Source: Streptomyces lunaelactis (GTDB lineage: Bacteria > Actinomycetota > Actinomycetes > Streptomycetales > Streptomycetaceae). From it: 64,000 bases of DNA. Each line of letters opens with the position of its first letter. Positions within the stretch are counted from its first letter, which is position 1. The translations under genes were made by a program, and so were the position numbers. The notes beneath the pieces are model-generated. The model did not search any database. It saw nothing but the letters and a program-made list of their open reading frames with translations, and was not told where the DNA came from. This document shows positions 12,001-18,000 of the stretch, piece after piece. The stretch is from positions 6,634,001 to 6,698,000 of the forward strand of contig NZ_CP026304.1 in the NCBI RefSeq assembly GCF_003054555.1. The letters are read 5' to 3'.

Positions 12001-15000
12001 AGATCAACCTCGCCAGTTACTACTTCGAGAAGTACGACATCGGCTACATCATGGGCATGCTCGCCCACGAGATCGGCCTGCACCCCCTCGCCTCCCGCAA
12101 CACGAAGATCCCCGAGGAGGAGGAGCTGTACCGGGGCATGCCCCTGCTGGTACCGGGACTGGAGACCCTGAAGACGCCGCGCTTCATGAACACCGAAGGC
12201 GCCGGCCAGGAAGACCACGTCATGGCCGCCTTCCCCCACACCATCCGGCACGGCATCTACCGCGACATCGTCCTGGAAATGGCCGGGGTGCTCGCGCAGC
12301 ACGCACGGGTCGGCGTGACGGGCGCCAAGTCCCAGGACGTCACCGACCTGATCGACACCTACCTGATGGACCTCGCCTCCATCGCGGTCACCAACGACCA
12401 CCGGGCGAGGGCGATCAGGGACCCCAACTACACGGCAAGGGTCTACAACACCTACAAAGCCCAGCTGGCCGAGCACATCGCCCAGGACAGTCCCGTCCGC
12501 CCCTTGCTGCCCGCCGACAAGGGAAGGTTCGGCGTCCTCGGAGACTTCGCCCAGCTCGCCACCAGCGTCGGAACCAACAACCGCGGCGACAGCATCCAGC
12601 AACCCGTTGCTCCGGACCAGGCCGGAGGCAACACCGGCGAGGCACGCCCCAGACTGCCCCAGACCGACACCGACACCGACACCGACACCGGCACCGACCG
12701 CACGGCGACCACCGGCGTCCCGGCCCGTATGCCGCAGAACCCGAACACGACGCCCGCAGCACCGGAGCCGGTCCTCATCCCCTTCAAGTCGGGGAACTTC
12801 GAGTTCACCAACCTGAAGCACACGAACGAGGGGTACCGCGACAAGGCGGTCCGCATCATCGAGCTGCTCCGGAAGCACGACACGATCCGTGACTACGTCG
12901 GCGACCGCCCTGTCCGGATCACCCTGCACCTCCGTACGACGGAGACTCCGGCCGATGTGACGGACCGTGGGGATGCCGGTGTCGACATCAACCTCGCGAG
13001 CTACTACTTCGAGAAGTACGACATCGGTTACATCATGGGGATGCTGGCCCATGAGATCGGCCTGCACCCCTTGGCCTCGCGGGACACGAACATCCCCGAC
13101 GAGGAGGGTATGTTCGCGGGGGTTCCGCTGACGGTTCCGGGACTGACGGACCTGAAGACGCCACGGACCATGAACACCGAGGGTGCCGGTCAGGCCGACC
13201 ACATCATGGCCGCCTTCCCCAGCAGCACCAGGCACCGGATCTACCGCGACATCGTGCTGAAAATGGCCGGTGTCCTGGCGGAGGATGCGCGAACGGGGGA
13301 GGAGGGCGCCAAGCCCTCGGACGTCACGGACCTGATCGACACCTACCTCATGGACCTGGCCACGATCGCGCTCACCAACGACCGGCGGAAGGACGCGGCG
13401 TGGGAACCGCGTTATACGGCGAAGGTCTACAACGCCTACAAGGCGCAGTTCGCAGCGCAGTTGGCGCAGGACAGCCGGGTGCGGGGTCTGCTGCCGGCTG
13501 ACAAGAGCTGGTACAACGTCACGAGCAACTTCCTGGGCCTGGGCAGCAGCGTCGCGTTCAACAACCAGGGCGACAGCATCCAGACCAGCACGCCGACGCC
13601 GAGCGGCAGCGACACGGGCGAGGCCCGCCCGCGGCTTCCCCAGGGCAGCACCGACGCCGGGCTTCAGAGCGGGCCGTCCGGCACATCGCGGCCGAGGGGG
13701 CCGCGTGACAACCGGCCCCGGTTCGTCGTGCGTTCCGGGTTCGACGCGCGGCGGTTCACGTACGACGGTGATCCGGTCACCGACCTGACTGTCCGCATCG
13801 CGATACGGGGCACGGACGGGCAGGTCTCACGCGTGTTCGGCCAACTCAACGCGGGTGTCAGCGAGTTCCTCAACGTTCCCGGTTACCGGCTGCCGAACGG
13901 TGACCTGCTGCACGTGACCGTCGAGCACGTCGACCCGGCCGACGCTCCGCACCTGACCGTGGACCTGGCGGGCCGGGATCAGACCATGGATCAGAACACC
14001 TGGTGGGCGGATGCCGATCCGGTGCAGATGGTGCATGAGCTGACGCACCAGCTCGGTCTGCGGGACGAGTACCGTGACGCCGACTCCCCGCACCGTCCGC
14101 ACATTCCGGGGAGCCTGCTCGGTGACCTCAACGCGGACCCCGAGGACTCCTCACTCGCCGTCGCCGGACTGAGGGGTCGGCACCTGGCTCTGCTGGGTGC
14201 GCTGATCGGGGACGTAACCCCGCAGCCGGAGGGAGGCGCGGAGGAGGACACCGAGCAGACCTGGGACGCGGTGCGTACCGGCACCGACCCGGTCCTCCGC
14301 GAGTCCGTGTGGGTCGACCCGGTCTCCCTGCCCCGACCGTCCACCGACGGCACGGCGGTCACCGAGGTCCCGGTCCGTATGCCGCAGGACCCGAACGCGA
14401 CCTCCACCGCTGCCGCCGAACCGAACCTCGTTCCCTTCAAGTCGGGGAACTTCGAGTTCACCAATCTGAAGCACACGAACGAGAGGTACCGGGACAAGGC
14501 CGTCCGCATCATCGAACTGCTGCGGGATCACCCGACGATCAACGAGTACATCGGCAACCGTCCTTGCCGCATCACCCTGCACCTGCGGACGACGGAGACT
14601 CCGGCGGACGTGAGGGACCGCGGGGATGCCGGTGTCGACATCAACCTCGCCAGTTACTACTTCGAGAAGTACGACATCGGTTACATCATGGGGATGCTCG
14701 CCCACGAGATCGGCCTGCACCCCCTCGCCTCGCGCAACACGGAGATTCCGGAGCAGGAGGAGGCGTACCGGGGTATGCCCCTGCCGGTGCCGGGACTGAC
14801 GGACCTGAGGACGCCGCGCTTCATGAACACCGAGGGGGCGGGCCAGGCCGACCACGTCATGGCCGCCTACCCCCGTACCATCCGGCACGGCATCTACCGC
14901 GACATCGTCCTGAAGATGGCCGACATGCTGGCCGAGGCCGCGCAGGCCGGCGTGGAGGGAGCCAAGTCCAAGGACGTCACCGACCTCATCGACTGCTACT

Positions 15001-18000
15001 TGATGGACCTCGCGTCCATCGCGATCACCAGCGACTACCGGATGAACGCGGCCAAGGAGCCCGGTAACACCGGCAAGGTCTACAACGCGTACAAGGCGCT
15101 GTTTGCTGCGAGTATGGCCGAGGACAGCCCCGCCCGTGCTCTGCTGCCCGCCGACAAGGGGATGTTCGGCGTGGTGCGGGACTTCACCCAACTCGCCACC
15201 AGTCTCGCCACCAACAACCGCGGCGACAGCATCCAGCAGCCCATGTCGACGGAAGAGGCCCGCCCCCGGCTCCCGCAAGGAACCGACAGCGTTCAGGGGA
15301 CCGAGGAGAGTATCCAGCAAGCCCTGCTCGGCACGCCCCAGTTGAGGGGTCCGCGCGACAGCCGACCTCGTTTCGTGGTGCGGTCGGGCTTCGACGCGCG
15401 GCGGTTCACTCACGACGGCGAACCGGTCACCGACCTCACCGTCCGGCTCGCGATAGGCGGCCCCGAGGGTCAGACCACGCTCGTGGCCGATCAACTCGAC
15501 GCAGGTGTACGGGATTTCCTCAACAGTCCTGCTTACCGGTTGCCGAACGGCGACCGCCTCCACGTCACCGTCGAGCACGTCGCCCCCTCGGACTCCCCGC
15601 ACCTGACCGTGGACCTGGCGGGCCGGGACCGAACCATGGACCAGAACACCTGGTGGGCGGACGCCGACCCGGTGCAGATGGTGCATGAGCTGACCCACCA
15701 GCTCGGTCTACGGGACGAGTACCGTGACGCCGACTCTCCGCACCGTCCGCACATCCCGGGCAGTCTCCTCGGCGACCTGAACGCGGACCCCGAGGACTTC
15801 TCGCTCGTTTCCTCAGGTCTGCGGGGTCGGCATCTGGCCCTGCTGGGTGCGCTGATCGGGGACGTGACCCCGCAGCCTGAGCCAAGCGGACAGGACGGCG
15901 AGCAGAGTTGGGATGCGGCTCGCACGGCCACCGATCCGGTCCTCCGGAAGTCGGTGTGGGTGGACCCGGTTTCTCTGCCGCGGTCGGCTGACGACGGCAC
16001 GGCAGTCATCGAGGTCCCGGCTCGCATGCCCCAGGACCCGAACGCAACACCAGCCAACGCCGCCGCTGAACCGACCCTTACGCCCTTCAAGTCGGGGAAC
16101 TTCGAGTTCACCAACCTGAAGCACACGGAGGAGAAGTACCGGGACAAGGCCGTCCGGATCATCGATGTGCTGCGGAAGCACGACACCATCCGCGACTACA
16201 TCGGCAATCGCCCCTGCCGTATCACCTTGCACGTGCGGACGACGGAGACTCCGGCCGATGTGACGGACCGTGGTGATGCCGGTGTCGACATCAACCTCGC
16301 GAGCTACTACTTCGAGAAGTACGACATCGGTTACATCATGGGGATGCTGGCCCATGAGATCGGCCTGCACCCTCTCGCGTCCCGCAACACGAACATTCCT
16401 GACGAGGAAGGCATGTTCGCAGGGATGCCGTTGACCGTTCCGGGGCTGGCCGACCTGAAGACACCGCGGATGATGAACACCGAGGGCGCGGGTCAGGCCG
16501 ACCACATCATGGCCGCGTTCCCCAGCAGTACCAGGCACCGCATCTACCGGGACATCGTGCTCGACATGGCCAAGGTCCTGGCAGAGGACGCGCAGGGCGG
16601 CGAAGAGGGCGCCAAGCCCGCGGACGTCACGGACCTGATCGACACCTACCTCATGGACCTGGCCACGATCGCGCTCACCAACGACCGGCGTAGGGACGCG
16701 GCGTGGGAACCGCGTTATACGGCCAAGGTCTACAACGCCTACAAGGCGCAGTTCGCAGCGCAGTTGGCGCAGGACAGCCCGGTGCGGGGTCTGCTGCCGG
16801 CCGACAAGAGCTGGTACAACGTCACGAGCAACTTCCTGGGCCTGGGCAGCAGCGTCGCGTTCAACAACCAGGGCGACAGCATCCAGACCGTTTCTCCGGT
16901 GCAGGCCGGCACCTCGGCACAGGCCGACAGCGTCACAGGCGAAGCCCGTCCCCGGCTTCCGCAGGGGAGCACCGACACCGCGCTCCAGACGCAGCTCCCC
17001 GGCACATCGCAGCCGAGGGGGCCGCGTGACAGCCGCCCCCGCTTCGTGGTCCGGTCGGGCTTTGACGCGCGGCGGTTCACGTACGACGGTGATCCGGTCA
17101 CCGACCTGACCGTCCGCATTGCGATACGGGGCACGGACGGGCAGGCCTCACGCGTGTTCGACCAGCTCAAGTCAGGTGTCAGCGAGTTCCTCAACGTTAC
17201 CGGTTACCGGCTGCCGAACGGTGACCTGCTGCACGTGTCCGTCGAGCTGGTTACGCCTTCGGGCTCGCCGCACCTGACCGTGGACCTGGCCAACCGGGAT
17301 CAGACCATGGACCAGAACACCTGGTGGGCGGATGCCGATCCGGTGCAGATGGTGCATGAGCTGACACACCAGCTCGGCCTGCGGGACGAGTACCGCGACG
17401 CCGACTCCCCGCACCGTCCGCACGTCCCGGGGAGCCTGCTCGGTGACTTGAACGCCGACCCTGAGGACTCTTCGCCCGCCGTCGCCGGACTGCGTGGCCG
17501 GCACCTGGCGCTGCTGGGTGCGCTGATCGGGGACGTAACCCCGCAGCCGGAGGGAAGCGCGGAGGACGACAGCGAGCAGACCTGGGACGCGGTACGCACC
17601 GGCACCGACCCGGTCCTTCGCGAGGCGATCTGGGTGGATCCGGTCTCCCTGCCCCGACCGTCCACCGACCGCGCTGAAGTCGCTGAAGTCACTGAAGTCA
17701 CTGGGGTCCCGGCCCGTATGCCGCAGGGTCCGAACGCGACGCCTGCTACCGCTGCGGAGCCCGATTCGGGTCCCTTCGTGATGGAGAACTTCGAGTTCAC
17801 GAATCTGAAGCGTTCGAATGAGCGGTACCGCGCGAAGGCGGTGCGGATGGTCGATGTGCTGAGGGATCACCCGACGATCAAGGCGTACGTGGGCGGCCGC
17901 CCTGTCCGGATCACTCTGCATGTGCGCACGACCGAGACCCCGGCCGACGTGCGTGACCTGGGCGAAGACGGGGTCCAGATCAACCTCGCCAGCTACTACT

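Noticed and set aside
11109..13235. 708-codon minus-strand frame with internal repeats
   Set aside because: It mirrors the repeats of the A/B array on the plus strand; no start signal and no independent motif.
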